A stretch of 64,000 bases of DNA from Lithodes maja. Taxonomy: Eukaryota; Arthropoda; Malacostraca; Decapoda; Lithodidae. Below the pieces are notes generated by a model, which had not been told where the DNA came from, did not search any database, and saw only the letters and a list, made by a program, of their open reading frames with translations. Position numbers and translations under genes: made by a program. The first letter of the stretch is position 1. The number at the start of each line of letters is the position of its first letter. Shown one piece after another: positions 23,478-35,521 of the stretch. The stretch covers positions 39,298 to 103,297 of the forward strand of contig JBAKBP010007094.1 of the NCBI GenBank assembly GCA_037953745.1. The letters run 5' to 3'.

Positions 23478-24340
23478 ACCCAGTCCAGGCGAACTGAGCT
23501 CATGACGCTGGTGGCATTGCCCCGGAGGATAGCCATCCCTAGTCTTTGCTTGAGCAAGAGGGTTTCCCGGGGTTCTCCTGAAACTTCTGATTTTATGGCC
23601 TATTTCATTCACCATCTTAAGGGTGGTAGCCGAAGACTCCTGAAGTTTCGAATGCCAGGGGCTCGAACTAATGATTTCTGGCGATGGCTTGATATTTTTC
23701 TTGCTTTTTATTTTCTGCTATCCGGGCAGCTTCACCTGCTTCATCGACGTTTCTGGCGATGTTGGTTGTGGAGAAAGTGTCAACGCATGTGGCATCCCAC
23801 ACGAGGCACCGGCCATTCTTGTAAGGGAAAGTGGTCATCCCATCTGGCCGTTTGCCGTCTTCTCTGTGAATTCCATGTGGTTCGAGGATTGATACACAGT
23901 TAGCACTCTGCAGGGCCCGTTTTATGACATCATTTAGTGCAGAGTGTCTTGGCAGGCGGCCTGCGTTGTAATTACATGACAAGGCATGGTGACCTTGAGC
24001 ATCCATCCCCCCCCCCACACTTACAAGTGTGTGGGTGACAAACTGCCGCACCCACTCTGAGCGCGATGGCAACCCGGAGCGCTTCAGCATCCAAGTGAGT
24101 TCCAAGAGGTGGGATGGGGATGGCGTGTAACCACAAGCCACTCTCCAAACGGGCGGCTGCCTGGAGGCGTGCTTTTGCAGCCTGGTCTGCATTGGTTAGG
24201 AGATTTTCTTGAGTTTTCTTCGCCAAGATGGTATCCCACGCTTTCTGCTTGCTCCTGGAGGTACCCTGAGGCTCCTCCTCTTGTCAGCTCAGGCTTGCCT
24301 CAACACCATTACTGTCTCTGCGCCCTTACCCTGCTCTGGC
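23478..24340 (-). pseudogene. Retroelement C-terminal region with CCHC-like motif and PD...D nuclease-like block
   Basis: On the minus strand, fragments in two frames align in order: KAWDTILAKKTQENLL, GSGLWLHAIPIPPLGTHLD-type block, VAIALRVGAAVCHPHTCKC, GHHALSC, RHSALNDVIKRALQSA, GKRPDGMTTFPYKNGRCLVW, DATCVDTF and FEPLAFETSG. The C-x-C...H...C set followed by RPDG...VWDAT resembles the zinc knuckle plus restriction-like (PD-(D/E)XK) endonuclease at the C-terminus of some LINE polyproteins; that assignment is from memory of the family. A frameshift near 24020 in a run of C and further stops show it is dead. The RT part is missing. Confidence 0.65.
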
Positions 24341-27066
24341 CCCGGTTTCTGGTAGGTCCCTGTTTCACGGACGAATTCATAAACATTTGGGAAGGACATA
24401 TGTTAACTTATATTAAACAAAGAGAAGGGAAATGAGTGTTGAGTTGTGAAAGATAATTAGATGTCACTTTATATTATATTGCAGTTTCACTTTATATACA
24501 TTGTTTGTGGATGTGTAGGATTTCACTCTAAATATATTTTAAAATATGACCATTAATTATGATCCCTTGTTCAAGTTTTTATTCCCACATATATCATAAT
24601 CACTCATTCCCTCTCTCCCCTATATAGCCCCTGCGTTACGTTCCTCCCCACCCCCTCATACTTGTGTGGTGTGAGTGACAGGATTCCGGAAGGGTCCTGA
24701 CAGAGTGACAGGCGGATGACAGGGGTGGCGGGTTAGGGATCTGGCAGGGGCGGTCACCGGGATGGCCTTAATTACCAAATGGTGGTCGGTGTAGGGGGGA
24801 GAATTGGCCAGGATCGATGTGTGTTGATCAGATTATGGCTAAGTGGTAGAAGACAGTGTAGATCGTGTTGTGTAGTAGATAGTGTAAAGTGGAAACATTG
24901 ATATTGATAGAATTGTTGTATTGATAAACATACGAAATTGACAAATTTATGACTGCGTGGTTTCATCTGCATGATATAAGTTAGTACTCTCACACCGCTG
25001 AGGTAAAGACCAGAAAGTATAGCAATGCAATAGTCACACAAGAACTGAAACATCTGTCATTCGTTGCGAGGTCGATCCGTTGAACTCTGTGTCGTTAATG
25101 TGTCAGAATTGGTGTCAGATATATGAAGTCAGCATGGTGGCAGGAACATTGGTAAACTGTGGTAGAAGTCTTTATGACGTGTGGGAAGGATCGTAAATGA
25201 TGGATGAGAAACTCAAACAAAAATCCTTGGAAAGGTTTAGACAACACAGTGTTTAATAAATACCCTCAAGACCACCCTTCGAGGTAACTTTGTGCATTAT
25301 TCGGTAGAAAAATGAGCCGGCCGGTCGGTTCTTCCTAAATCGAGGTTTGATATCGCTCGCCAGGCGAAAAGCGACTCCTAAATCGCACGAAAGGTCTTAA
25401 AATCGCCAAACAAATAAGGTGAATTTCTTAAAATCTCAAAAACTAATGGGGCTAAACATGAAGGATAAGGAAGTCAAGAAAATCCCCCCCTTATCATTAT
25501 TTACAACCTAATTTTGAAACATGTCTATATATTTACCAGAATGGAAGAGTTACTTAGGGGTTAGGGGTATTACGAATGCATTTTAAAGTATGTGTGACAG
25601 GGCTTTAAAACTGAGAGTGCATGGTGAACAAGGCGACTGATTCTGTGTTTCGTGAATCAGTAAACCACTCACTTCAAACCAACGGAGTGGGATCTGTGGA
25701 GTGGGGTCGTTGGTGGGAGTTATGGTATGGGGTGCTGGGAGGCCGCGCTAATGGGAGGAGGGGTGAGTGCAAGGGAGAGAGAAGCTTAACGTGAATGAAT
25801 GGTGCGAACATTGATGCAATGGACAAGGAAGGAAACGATGACCATGGGTAATAAAGCAAAAGTGTGGTGGAGAAGAGAAGGAAAAGGAGACAACTTAAGG
25901 ACTACAAGAAGACAAGCAGCAACACAGTCATGTGATAAGAGATAGTGCAAAGTAAGAGGCGCAAGAGGAGTATATAGTGCATACAAATTGAAGGTTGTTA
26001 ATGATCGTAAAAAGGAGGATTATGGATGAAAAATAAGGACAACAGTCGGTATAACAGTATAGTAAAGAGATAAATAATTATATAAAGGTGTGAATGAAGA
26101 CTATGTACAGGGTGAAAGACGAAGTAAGCATGCGATAAATTAGATTAAAAATTATATCAATAGTGAAGAAACCATAAAGTTGATAAAAGGCAAACATATG
26201 AGTGTGATGAGACCAGGAACATGAATGGGGAACAGAGATAACGGAGAGAGGGGGGACAATGGTAAAAAGTGGAATATCAGGAGTGGAAAGGAAAGTGGAT
26301 AAAGGAGGGAGGGAGGGAAAGGCAATTAGAAGGAAGAGGGAAGAGAGACAAGAAGCGGACATAGAAGCTTAAAAGGAAAAACATGGAGTGAGAGAAAACA
26401 AAGGATGGAAGGGAAAATCTAATAGGAATATATATCATGAAAATTATAGAGAAGTGCTTTAGAAGACTTGTAAGAGTTATGGTTAGAAGATGAGTATTAG
26501 TTGTGAAAAGGTGAACAAATATATGGAGAACAAATTATTAGGAATGGAAAGGGATGAAGGAAGTGTTCACTGAATTGTGTGAGGAAGCATACAAGTTAAG
26601 AAGCTCTTAAAGATAGAATTAAACGAAAACTCAAACAAATATGCAATGAAGCCGAAACATAAATAAATTAATATAATGATGGCATACACGACTTACTAAA
26701 ATGGAGGAAATTCAATGAGATAGCTAGGGTAGTTCAGGTATAGAGAAAGACGAAGCAAAATAAATTGGTTTTCGTCTTTGTGAGGTTAATTTTCAAGAAT
26801 TAGGGCATACTAACTAGGAATAGTGTATATTACCATCGTAAATAGTTAATCGTGTGAATACCAAGAATATAAACTAGCATTAGTTAGATGTACCAGATTA
26901 TGAATATTTTAGTCCTATTACTCATTTGCCTTACCCAGCATCAAACCTGCCTTGTATTCCTTACAGTTAGTGGCGTCTCGTAGATCAGAGGCGGAGAGAA
27001 ACAGTAGGAATAGGAATGCCAGCCAATATAATGTAGGAAATATGGCAGAGGAATATTAAAAGAAGG
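24341..27066. other. Long stretch without recognisable genes
   Basis: The first 1.3 kb is ordinary mixed sequence. From about 25670 the plus strand becomes strongly purine-rich (GGAAAG, GAAGGA runs), producing long pyrimidine-rich open frames on the minus strand that are compositional only. No RNA gene or element boundary was identified. Confidence 0.5.

Positions 27067-27140
<74 letters not shown>
27067..27140. repeat. GA microsatellite
   Basis: About 37 GA units with one AA interruption. It generates a run of spurious open frames on both strands. The 27141-27689 flank has no recognised gene. Confidence 0.95.
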
Positions 27141-27689
27141 ACACAATGTATATTGCTCACACAAAAAATGAGAGAGGGAGGGTTATATAAAGGAACTTGG
27201 CAAGTAGAAAACCTACCGAAAGAAAAAAAATGGCAAGAGGAAGAGAGGAGAGAAACACAAGGAATGAAGGTGTGTCCGAGTAAGAAGCATACCCTCCTAT
27301 TTGATATTACTGTTAATAACCCTTTGAGGATCATGACGCGTTTTCACAATTTATTATAGCTACCATTAGACGATTTTATACAGCTTAGGAAGGATCTGTG
27401 GGAATTGAAAGGGTAAAGACTAACTCAATTACACCTTTGACTTCCACATACCAGGGTCAATTTATTACCTTTTTACTACTAATTTATAGACAAATTAGCT
27501 GAGCCAATTAGGCGCTACGCTTTTCATCAATCACCTATTACATTAGCATATAAAAAACTACAATAGTTGTAACTAAGGAAACTTTTATACATTAGAAGAA
27601 CAAAAAACATTAATAACCTTGTCTAAAGATCACCTTAAATATTTATAATCACAAAGAGTGTGGACACCAATTATATATTCCAATACTTA

Positions 27690-27960
27690 ATGTAGTTGTT
27701 GTTGTTGTTGTTGTTGTCTGTTCCCCAAGCTGCCTGGCCGAACAGCCCAAGGCCCCGAGCAAGGCCAAGGCCATAACCGTGCGCCCACCACACAACCCTC
27801 ACTGCCGACCACAATAAAGCCTGGGTGACCGAAGCCACTCCATGGCGGGGGAGGCTGAGAAGGGTGCGGAAACACCCCTCAGCAATTATGAAGAGAAAGT
27901 TGAGGGGCAAAGGAAAAAATGTGACGCTTTGGCTTCCAATCTAGGTAGACTGGGAGGTCA
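27690..27960 (-). repeat. LINE-B 3' end, second copy
   Basis: GTT repeats (27693-27716) followed by CCCCAAGCTGCCTGGCCGAA, the same order as at 7432-7490. This is the coding end and (AAC)n tail of LINE-B on the minus strand. The end of the ORF (GLFGQAA) is still readable but the stop is lost. It is a short, 5'-truncated copy of about 270 bp. Confidence 0.8.
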
Positions 27961-28029
27961 ATCCACGGAAGGATTAATGTAGTTGTTAGATATACTCATA
28001 CGTTAGAGTAATGGGATATGTAGTATTAT

Positions 28030-28130
28030 TTCAAGTATCTTTTAAAGTTTCAAAGGAAATAGCCTCTATAATTATTCTTCGGTAGGGAATTCCACATACC
28101 GGTATGACCTCCTCTGACATGTATGAATAA
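28030..28130 (-). pseudogene. Possible LINE C-terminal scrap
   Basis: The minus strand reads WNSLPKN and, after a frame change, IEAISFETLKDT, the layout seen at the ends of CR1/Jockey RTs (compare WNGLP...GSFKIKLDK at 38450). Very short and degenerate; chance similarity is possible. Confidence 0.4.
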
Positions 28131-28513
28131 TTGAGATTGAGTAGAAGGGACAAAAGGAATTCTACTACTTGATTTTTACATCTTAAGTAATATTGAAATT
28201 ATACATTTATATGGAATTTAACTGGGCAACATATGAATCCATAAAATGATGTATACATAAGAATCGCTGCAAAGTAATTGCATATGTCAGGGGCTGTATG
28301 CTATCAAATTTGTAAACATTTATTTTAAATCATTATTCAATTGTACCAATTAACACAAACTGTCAGGTCAACTTTGTAATATAATCATAATATTTATACT
28401 TTATGAGTGTTCTCACTTGGAGAGAAGCAGGGCTTTCGTGGAGAGACTGCGCATCTCCTAGCAGCCTGCTAATGTGATCATAATTGTAAAGTGATGATGG
28501 ACATATATGTCGT

Positions 28514-28725
28514 ACCATAGACTACAGTAGATCTGGACTCGACACGAATATGGAACTTTGCAGTAAGGGACCCCAAAATCGAAGAAACGATACCTCGAAA
28601 CCCCAAAAAATATATATTTTCGCGCGTTTCGAGGTTCAAACTTGGGGGTTCGTTCTCCGATTGTTGGTCCCTTACTGCAAAGTTCCATGTTTGTGTCCAG
28701 TCCAGATGTTACTGTAGTCTATGGT
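28514..28725. mobile_element. Hairpin MITE with ~58-bp inverted repeats
   Basis: ACCATAGACTACAGTA...TGGAACTTTGCAGTAAGGGA at the left returns in reverse complement at the right, with only a few differences. The ~95-bp centre is itself partly palindromic (CCTCGAAAC and GTTTCGAGG). The whole 212-bp unit can fold into one long hairpin. No coding content. The target duplication is not obvious. Confidence 0.8.
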
Positions 28726-28899
28726 CATACTTATAATGACCATTTTCTCCTGGAATCATTTTAGTTTTTACTATCACATAATAGTATGTACTATTATATA
28801 CTAACATAACCATTATTACTGTCTACTTCAGCTGGTTCTACTGTAGAGGAATCTACTTTTGCTAGTTTCTACAACAGACCTATTACATAAAGGATGCGT

Positions 28900-29170
28900 T
28901 TTTTTTTTTTATATATATATATTCCAACTACTCCCTCTCGGGCATAGGCTGAGAGCCTGTACATTCAACCGTACATTGAACGACGAAGCCCGTAAGGTCT
29001 CGTTCCTGTCTAGGGAGCGAGACATGTGAAGCACTTTGGGATACAACCAGCCCCCGATATCTTGCCTTCGCAAGATGCACGGTTGCCCACCCACGGCTCG
29101 AAGCAGCCCCATCTCTGAAGCTGCTTCACTCCAGTGCTTCACTGTCTCACACCTAGACTCGGACCCTCAC
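28900..29170 (-). other. Unrecognised GC-richer segment with 77-codon open frame
   Basis: GC-richer than its surroundings and bounded on the left by poly-T and TA repeats. The minus-strand open frame (29142-28909) has no family I recognise. It could be part of a repeat whose 3' poly-A is the T run at 28899. Confidence 0.3.
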
Positions 29171-29373
29171 TGTTAGAACGCCACCTATTGAGCAATGAAA
29201 TCATTAGGCATTGCCCCCTGTAACATATTTTGAGTTTGGGAATATTCATACAGTGCTATTTAATCAGGGAACAATGAGGGAATTTGTTTGGCGTTTCGGT
29301 GGGCTTTGTGGTAATGCACTGATACTAGGTACAGCACAAATTCCATCCCAATAATATCTTCCCATTGATATAT

Positions 29374-29435
29374 CGGGAATCGAACCTGGGACCATTGGAT
29401 TACCAGTTTATTAAACACTATACAGATAAATCATA
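29374..29435 (-). repeat. tRNA-like SINE head
   Basis: The minus strand reads CTGGTAATCCAATGGTCCCA followed by GGTTCGATTCCCG, a strong B box with an anticodon-arm-like stretch before it. The A box is weak. Continued AT-rich sequence to about 29300 could be the SINE body. From 29440 to 31000 I see only a GATA tract (29880-29910) and no gene. Confidence 0.45.
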
Positions 29436-31297
29436 TTCGGAGTGTTCCACTTTACTAAATAAGTACGGTAATGGGTGTAAAGGATTTGAGGACATACCAA
29501 TGAGTATTCAGTCCTCTTGTCGTAGTAGGAATTGATTTAAAACTAAGAGATATTAAATGTAAATGGAAAATGGAAAGATAAATGGTCAGGAGGGAGATAA
29601 TTAGAAGGATGAGAAATAGGGAAAGGAGAGGAGGAAGAAAAAGAAGAGGAGGAAAAAGAGAAATTATTACAGAAGAAGAGAGGAAAGCCAGAGGGGAGAG
29701 AGACGGAAAATATTTAAAAGTGTGAACATAGTTTATATAACGAGGGGTGCCTGAAAAAGTTGAGGGTGAATATATCAGAGAGGAACTTCTGAGGGTTGGG
29801 ATAAAAAGGGGGATGGGTTGGTGGGGAGAGGGCAGAGGGATACGAAAGAGGCGTATTGATATGGAGATAACATTAAATAATAGATAGATAGAGATAGATA
29901 GATAGTGAGGGTGAGTGTGTGTATAATAGAGAGTAATTGAGAGTGAGAGTGAGAGGTTAAGAGATAGTCACTCAGTCAATATTTCATTGTATTTCTTCCA
30001 TAGAAGAAACAGAAAGTGTCTTCTTTATATATGACATATATGATGCAATGCATATGTGTGTAAATACACAATATGTTTGTAATGTTTGTGTGGGTGTGTA
30101 TATATTGTTACGACTGACAGTAGAGGCTTCTAGTCCATGGACTAACACAGACAAGTAAACACTCAGCACCTCCGTAGCCTCAACTCGTAACACAGCCTAT
30201 CGCAACAGAACAGAGCTCATTCGCAACTTCCAGGCTCTCTGGGGACCAAAGGTGCAGACAATCCCCCAACTGGTTCCGTTATACACACAATGCAAAAACT
30301 GGAACCACTAGTTGTGGTGAAAAGATATCTTGAGCCACATCTATTTTCAACACTCAGTACCGAATGGCAATACTGAGGAGGATCCTTTCTAAGCTACACA
30401 AAACAAAAAAGAGAAAGCTCTGATTTAATTTACGTTAATACAATTACGTTAAATACCAGCCAATAATGAATGCAAAATTAATTAATAATAATAATGATCA
30501 AATAAAACACCAATTAACCACCACCCACTCAAGCTGTCCAGACCATTGGTGGGCCTGGGACGAAGTAATCCTCCCTGTAACAGAAGACAGGATTACAGTG
30601 GAGCAGATAAATGCAAAAATACCCCAAAATAGTTCACTTAATCATGCAAGCATAATATTTGGCACAGACATTCTCAAAGGACCACTCTTTCATAAAAGGG
30701 CGTTAGCCACGCAAAAAATCCAAGATGGCTGCCATTCATTGGCCAATTGCATCATCTTCGAGAATATGGGTGTTACTGATGCATTTATCATGGTTTATAA
30801 TCCCATTCAATCACCAATTTGTTCTTTATTAAAGTTATTTTTGTCACGCTTTCAATTCCAAGTACTAAAACAAAGAGATGGCGTCCAATATGGCGGCCAA
30901 AGTAGTATTAATCTTATCTCAGCATCTGTCACTGGCCAGTGGCAACAATGAATGCCTTTTTTTATCTACAGAGAGTTTTTGGGGTCATAGATTCTAATTG
31001 ATCTAAAACTTATCTCAAAGGATGTACAAATTATTTACAAGGTGTTGGTATACTAATAGAGTGAATGTACAAAAGTGTACAAAGGAGTACAAAGGAAATC
31101 AAGCAACAATAGATCTAGTGACTCTTCTAGGTTGCTTGGCCTCCAAAACACTGAAGATCAAGTTTCCAAACAGTGGTTTAGAGTGGGTAAGGGAACATTG
31201 GAAAGGGAATTACTGCCCTGGAACTAATGTCCGTGGCAGGATTAGGAAGTTAGTAGAGGACAGATGGGTTAGTAACTGAGGGGGGGATAAAATAAAG

Positions 31298-34136
31298 TTA
31301 TTCATTTACAAACGCAGTCAGTCGCTGGTTTGATGCAAGATATTTGTCTAGGCGGAGTTTAAAGGAATCAACGGTGATGCAGTCTATAACGTTTCGGGGA
31401 AGCCCATTCCACAAGTTGACAACTCGATTGAAGAAGAAATTCTTAGATTCGTGTGAGTTAAAAGATTTACCAATAATTTTGCAACCGTTTCCCCGCGTGT
31501 AATTAGATTGGTCGATAGTGAAGTACTTACTACAGTTCATATTGTCGATGCCTTTGATGATTTTGAACACTTGCATTAAATCACCTCTTAATCTGCGCTG
31601 GGTTAAAGGAAATAGATTTAATTCTCTAAGACGCTCTTCTTCGTATGGTTTGTTCTTTAGGCCAGGTATCATTTTGGTAACTCTACGTTGAACTCGTTCT
31701 AGCTTGTTTATATCTTTTTGGTAATAAGGGCACCAGGATTGAACGCAGTATTCCAGAAGAGGGCCGACTAAGGAATTGTAAAGGGTTAGGATAACTTCTC
31801 TGGATTTATGCTCAAATGACCTGCCTATAAAGCCAATTATTTTGTTTGCCTTCTTAACAACTTCTGAACATTGTTGACTCGGTTTTAGGTTACTCGATAT
31901 TGTTACTCCCAGATCGGTTTCTCTGTTTACATTCTTAAGCTGAGTGCCATTCATCGAATAGTTTGCTTTCTCATTTAGGTATCCGATATGTAGTACTTTA
32001 CATTTATCCGCATTGAAACTCATTTGCCAAATTTGGGCCCAACATGACAATTTATCTAGATTGTGTTGCATATCGTCAACTTGTTCTTTTGAGAGTACGC
32101 TATTTGCAATTTTTGTATCGTCAGCAAATTTTGAGATTGTACAGGTGAGACCCTCATCTATGTCGTTGATGTAAATTAGAAATAGAATTGGTCCTAGTAC
32201 CGATCCCTGGGGTACCCCGCTACTTACATTGGTCCATTTAGATGCCTTACCGTTTATGACTACTCTTTGCTTTCTGTTGCTTAGCCAATTTTCTATCCAT
32301 TTCAACACACCGTCTTGTATTCCATGCGCTTTTAGCTTTAGCAGTAAACGTTTGTGGGGAACTTTGTCAAAGGCCTTTTGAAAATCAAGGTATATAATAT
32401 CTACAGCTTTACTCTCATCGTAGAGGTTGAGGATATCGTGGAAGAAGTCTAAGAGGTTTGTTAAACAGGAACGTTTTTTACGAAAGCCGTGTTGAGTATC
32501 TTTAAGTATGTTATTTTCCTCTAAGTGATTTACGAGTCTGTCTCGTATGACCGTTTCTAGCATTTTACATACAACTGAGGTTAAGCTAATTGGACGATAG
32601 TTACTGGGTAGGGATTTGCTGCCTTTTTTTAATATCGGTGTTACGTTGGCTAGCTTCCACTGATCAGGCATAGTTCCAGACTGCAAGGATTTATTGAATA
32701 GTAATGTCAGTGGTTTGGAGAGCTCATCCTTAGCTTCCTTTAGAACTCTAGGCGAGATTGTATCTGGTCCAGGCGTTTTATTTACCTTGAGTTTATCTAA
32801 ACAATTCAATACTTCTCTCTCTGTAACGGTGATATTGCTTAGAACATCTGAATTATCAATCTGAATCGGCGATGGTGTAGGGATATCACTGAGGTCTTCT
32901 GTTGTAAAAACTGATGCAAAGAAGGTATTGAGGGCATTACTCATTTGTACTTCGTCTTTGGTGTATTCTCTATTTTTATCGACTAATGGTCCAACAGTTG
33001 AAGTAACTACTTTTTTCTTTCTGATATAACTATAGAATTCTTTCGGGTTTGTTTTACTTTGATTCGCAATATGTAACTCTAAGGTCTTTTTACTTTGCTT
33101 AATTAACTTTTTGGCTTTGCGTCGTAGCTCTACAAATTTCACCCGTTCTTCGTCATTTTGTGAGGATTTTAATCTATCATTAGCAAATTTTTTAGCAAGC
33201 AGGCAGTTTGAAATATCTATATTCCACCATTTGGGCTTATTATTATGGCCTGGACGCCGTATTTTCGATGGTATGCAGTCTTGCACTGCTTTCAGGTAAG
33301 TGGTTTCGAATAACTTCCAAGATGTATTTATGTCGTTATTGTTAATTAAAAGCTCCAGTCAGTTTCTTTAAGCATAGCTCTAAGTTTATGGAAGTTTGCT
33401 TTCTTGAAATTAGGGACTTTTTCGATGCTACTATTTGGTTCGTTACTAGTAAACTTTAAAGTGAAAGTTATCGTACGATGGTCGCTGTTACTGAATTCAT
33501 CACCAACATTCAACGTATCTATCAATTCTTCTTTTGTTGCAAGTACAATGTCAAGAACGTTATTACCACGGGTTGGCTTTCGAACAAATTGATAAAGCGA
33601 ACTCTCTTGCAAGTTCGTATACAAGTCATGTCCGGAGTGTGAAGTAAGAGTATCGCCCCACTTGGTCACAGGTAAATTAAAGTCGCCAAAAATTACGGTA
33701 TCTTGTGAGTTACTTACATCTGCAATTTGTTCGTAAATTTCTCGGTCAGTTTGCACTGATTGAGCTGGAGGTCTGTATATTAATGCAAGTATTATTTTTG
33801 TACCTTTATTATTCTTTATTAGCACAAAAGATGTGTCAACGTTCACAATTTGAGGTTTTGACAAGATTGTAGGGTTAAGACTTTCTTTGATATAAAGTAA
33901 AACGCCACCTCCATTTCGATTTATTCGGCTTTTCTCAAACATTACATAACTGGGAAGTGAATACTTTGCTAAAAAAGTCTCTATCTTCTGTATTGAGCCA
34001 AGATTCTGTTATGCCAATCACATCATAATTTTCTGTAAACACTAGCTCCTCTAAATCTGAAAATTTATTGCGTATGCTACGAGCGTTTGCATAGAAAACC
34101 TTTAAATTTGTTATTTTAGAACTCACGGAACGCTCT
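31298..34136 (-). pseudogene. CR1 ORF2: APE endonuclease and reverse transcriptase
   Basis: Endonuclease motifs: FYANARSIRNK, ITESWLN, LIYRPP, IFGDFNLP and FSNSDHRTI. RT motifs: NYRPISLTS, LDFQKAFDKVPH, GVPQGSVLGP, FADDTKIA, and C-terminal LWNGLPRNV. Translation starts at an ATG at 39163 (beyond the inserted TTAA element) and resumes at 34136. Two single-base changes break it: an extra T in a T run near 33972 and a missing base near 33350. The RT half (33286-31298, 662 codons) is completely open. APE nicks target DNA and RT copies the element RNA there. Confidence 0.92.
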
Positions 34137-34477
34137 TTAACCCTTTATTAGCGGCGCGCAACTTATGTCATGTGAAAGAAATTTGGACTAAGTGGCAGTT
34201 CACAAATTATGTCGTGTGCCATTTTTAGCACGTAATGTTGCTGAGAGAGAGAGTCTAGTCAGTCTAGTTCAGTCAGTGACAGGAGAAGGTTGTGTTAATC
34301 TGAGCTCCTGCCCGGACCACTTACCAGTGACCTTTAGTGACCATTACACCTACCTGTGTTTGGGGGCAGTGCACTCGTGTTATATAAAAGTGTTATAGCT
34401 CAGTTTTTAGCTGTTAGTTTACTTGTTTTTGTTTTTCTGTACTTAGTTTCTTGCTCCTCGCTAAGCTTATTGGGATC

Positions 34478-35515
34478 ATGGCAGGTATGGAGTGCGAGTC
34501 TCTATCTGATCTGCATCATCTGATTCTCCAGGTAAGAGAGGAGATGGTTGTGGTGAAGGAAGAGGTCTTGGCTCTAAGGGAGGTTAATGTTAAACTTCAG
34601 AGGGAAGTGGATTTGATTAAAGACGAAAATCTAGCTTTCAAGCTTAGCCAAGAGGAAATAAAGTCAAGTAAGGGGAAAAGGGAGGAAGTTGATGAAAAAT
34701 TGTATTCATGGCAGGTTGTTAAAAATACGGGTGGGAAAGTCACACTCAAGAAGCAGGATAGTAGAATAGGTATGAGTGTGACAAATACATTCTCTCCTTT
34801 GCGAGACGAATGTGAGGGAAAAGATAGTCAGGATAAGGGAGGGATAACCGAAGTGCCTGCCGCCGACTCAGCTCCAACCTCTGACGCTGTGCTACCTACC
34901 ACCACCACTACCCCCACCACCACCACCACCAAGGGAGCTTCTGCCACCACCGGGGGTTCTCCAACTGCAGCTGCTGGATCCTCCCGAGGGAAAGGTAAGT
35001 CTGTGTCCCGAGAAGGTAAGTCTGTGTCGATTGTGGGCGACTCCATGGTAAGACATTTAGTTAGGGCTACCCGCACTAAACTTAGGAAGGTTGTGTGTCT
35101 GCCTGGCCATGGAGTTGGGAGGATTTTAGAGAAGATGGACCACATCTTGGAAGATAGTGGAGATAACCCCATTATCTGTCTCAGTGCCAGGAGTAACGAT
35201 GTTGGTAAGGGTAGAAGTGAGGAACTGCTGCAGCAGTATCGGGATGTGTTAGATAAAGTTAGGATGAAGGGAGGGATCCCTGTAGTACATTGTATCCTAC
35301 CCAGAAGAGGAGTTCCCAAGGAATGGACATCCAGGGCGATTGGTGTCAATTGCCGTTTGGAGAAATATCGCAAAGAAAAAGCAATACCATTCATTGATAA
35401 CTGGGATAGTTTCTATGGGAGAGATGGGATGTACGCAAGGGATGGGGTTCATCTTTCACGGTTAGGGGTTTCTACATTAGCTAGTTCTTTAGATAGGGTG
35501 GTTGTGGGGTTTTGA
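34478..35515 (+). CDS. CR1 ORF1: coiled coil plus SGNH esterase-like domain
   Basis: An ATG at 34451 is also in frame, but MAGMECESLSDL (34478) starts the recognisable protein. Residues ~10-70 look like a coiled coil (REEMVVVKEEVLALREVNVKL). A Thr/Ala/Ser-rich linker follows, then an SGNH-hydrolase-like domain. Block I reads IVGDSMVRHL and block V reads DGVHLSRLG, keeping the expected Asp-x-x-His. Block III, normally GTND, reads RSND, so the oxyanion glycine is replaced. CR1/L2-type ORF1 proteins with such esterase domains bind the element RNA and possibly lipids. The frame is intact. Confidence 0.85.
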   Translation: MAGMECESLSDLHHLILQVREEMVVVKEEVLALREVNVKLQREVDLIKDENLAFKLSQEEIKSSKGKREEVDEKLYSWQVVKNTGGKVTLKKQDSRIGMSVTNTFSPLRDECEGKDSQDKGGITEVPAADSAPTSDAVLPTTTTTPTTTTTKGASATTGGSPTAAAGSSRGKGKSVSREGKSVSIVGDSMVRHLVRATRTKLRKVVCLPGHGVGRILEKMDHILEDSGDNPIICLSARSNDVGKGRSEELLQQYRDVLDKVRMKGGIPVVHCILPRRGVPKEWTSRAIGVNCRLEKYRKEKAIPFIDNWDSFYGRDGMYARDGVHLSRLGVSTLASSLDRVVVGF

Positions 35516-35521
35516 ACTGAA

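Noticed and set aside
25674..26362. Pyrimidine-rich minus-strand open frames
   Set aside because: Strand-biased composition, no motifs, no conservation evidence.
30109..30300. TGTTACGAC start resembling an LTR end
   Set aside because: Only the first nine bases match the LTR at 46954; no partner or further similarity was seen.
30466..30951. 161-codon open frame
   Set aside because: No recognised domain, no splice or repeat support.
34828..35394. 188-codon minus-strand open frame
   Set aside because: Antisense to the CR1 ORF1 esterase region, no motifs.
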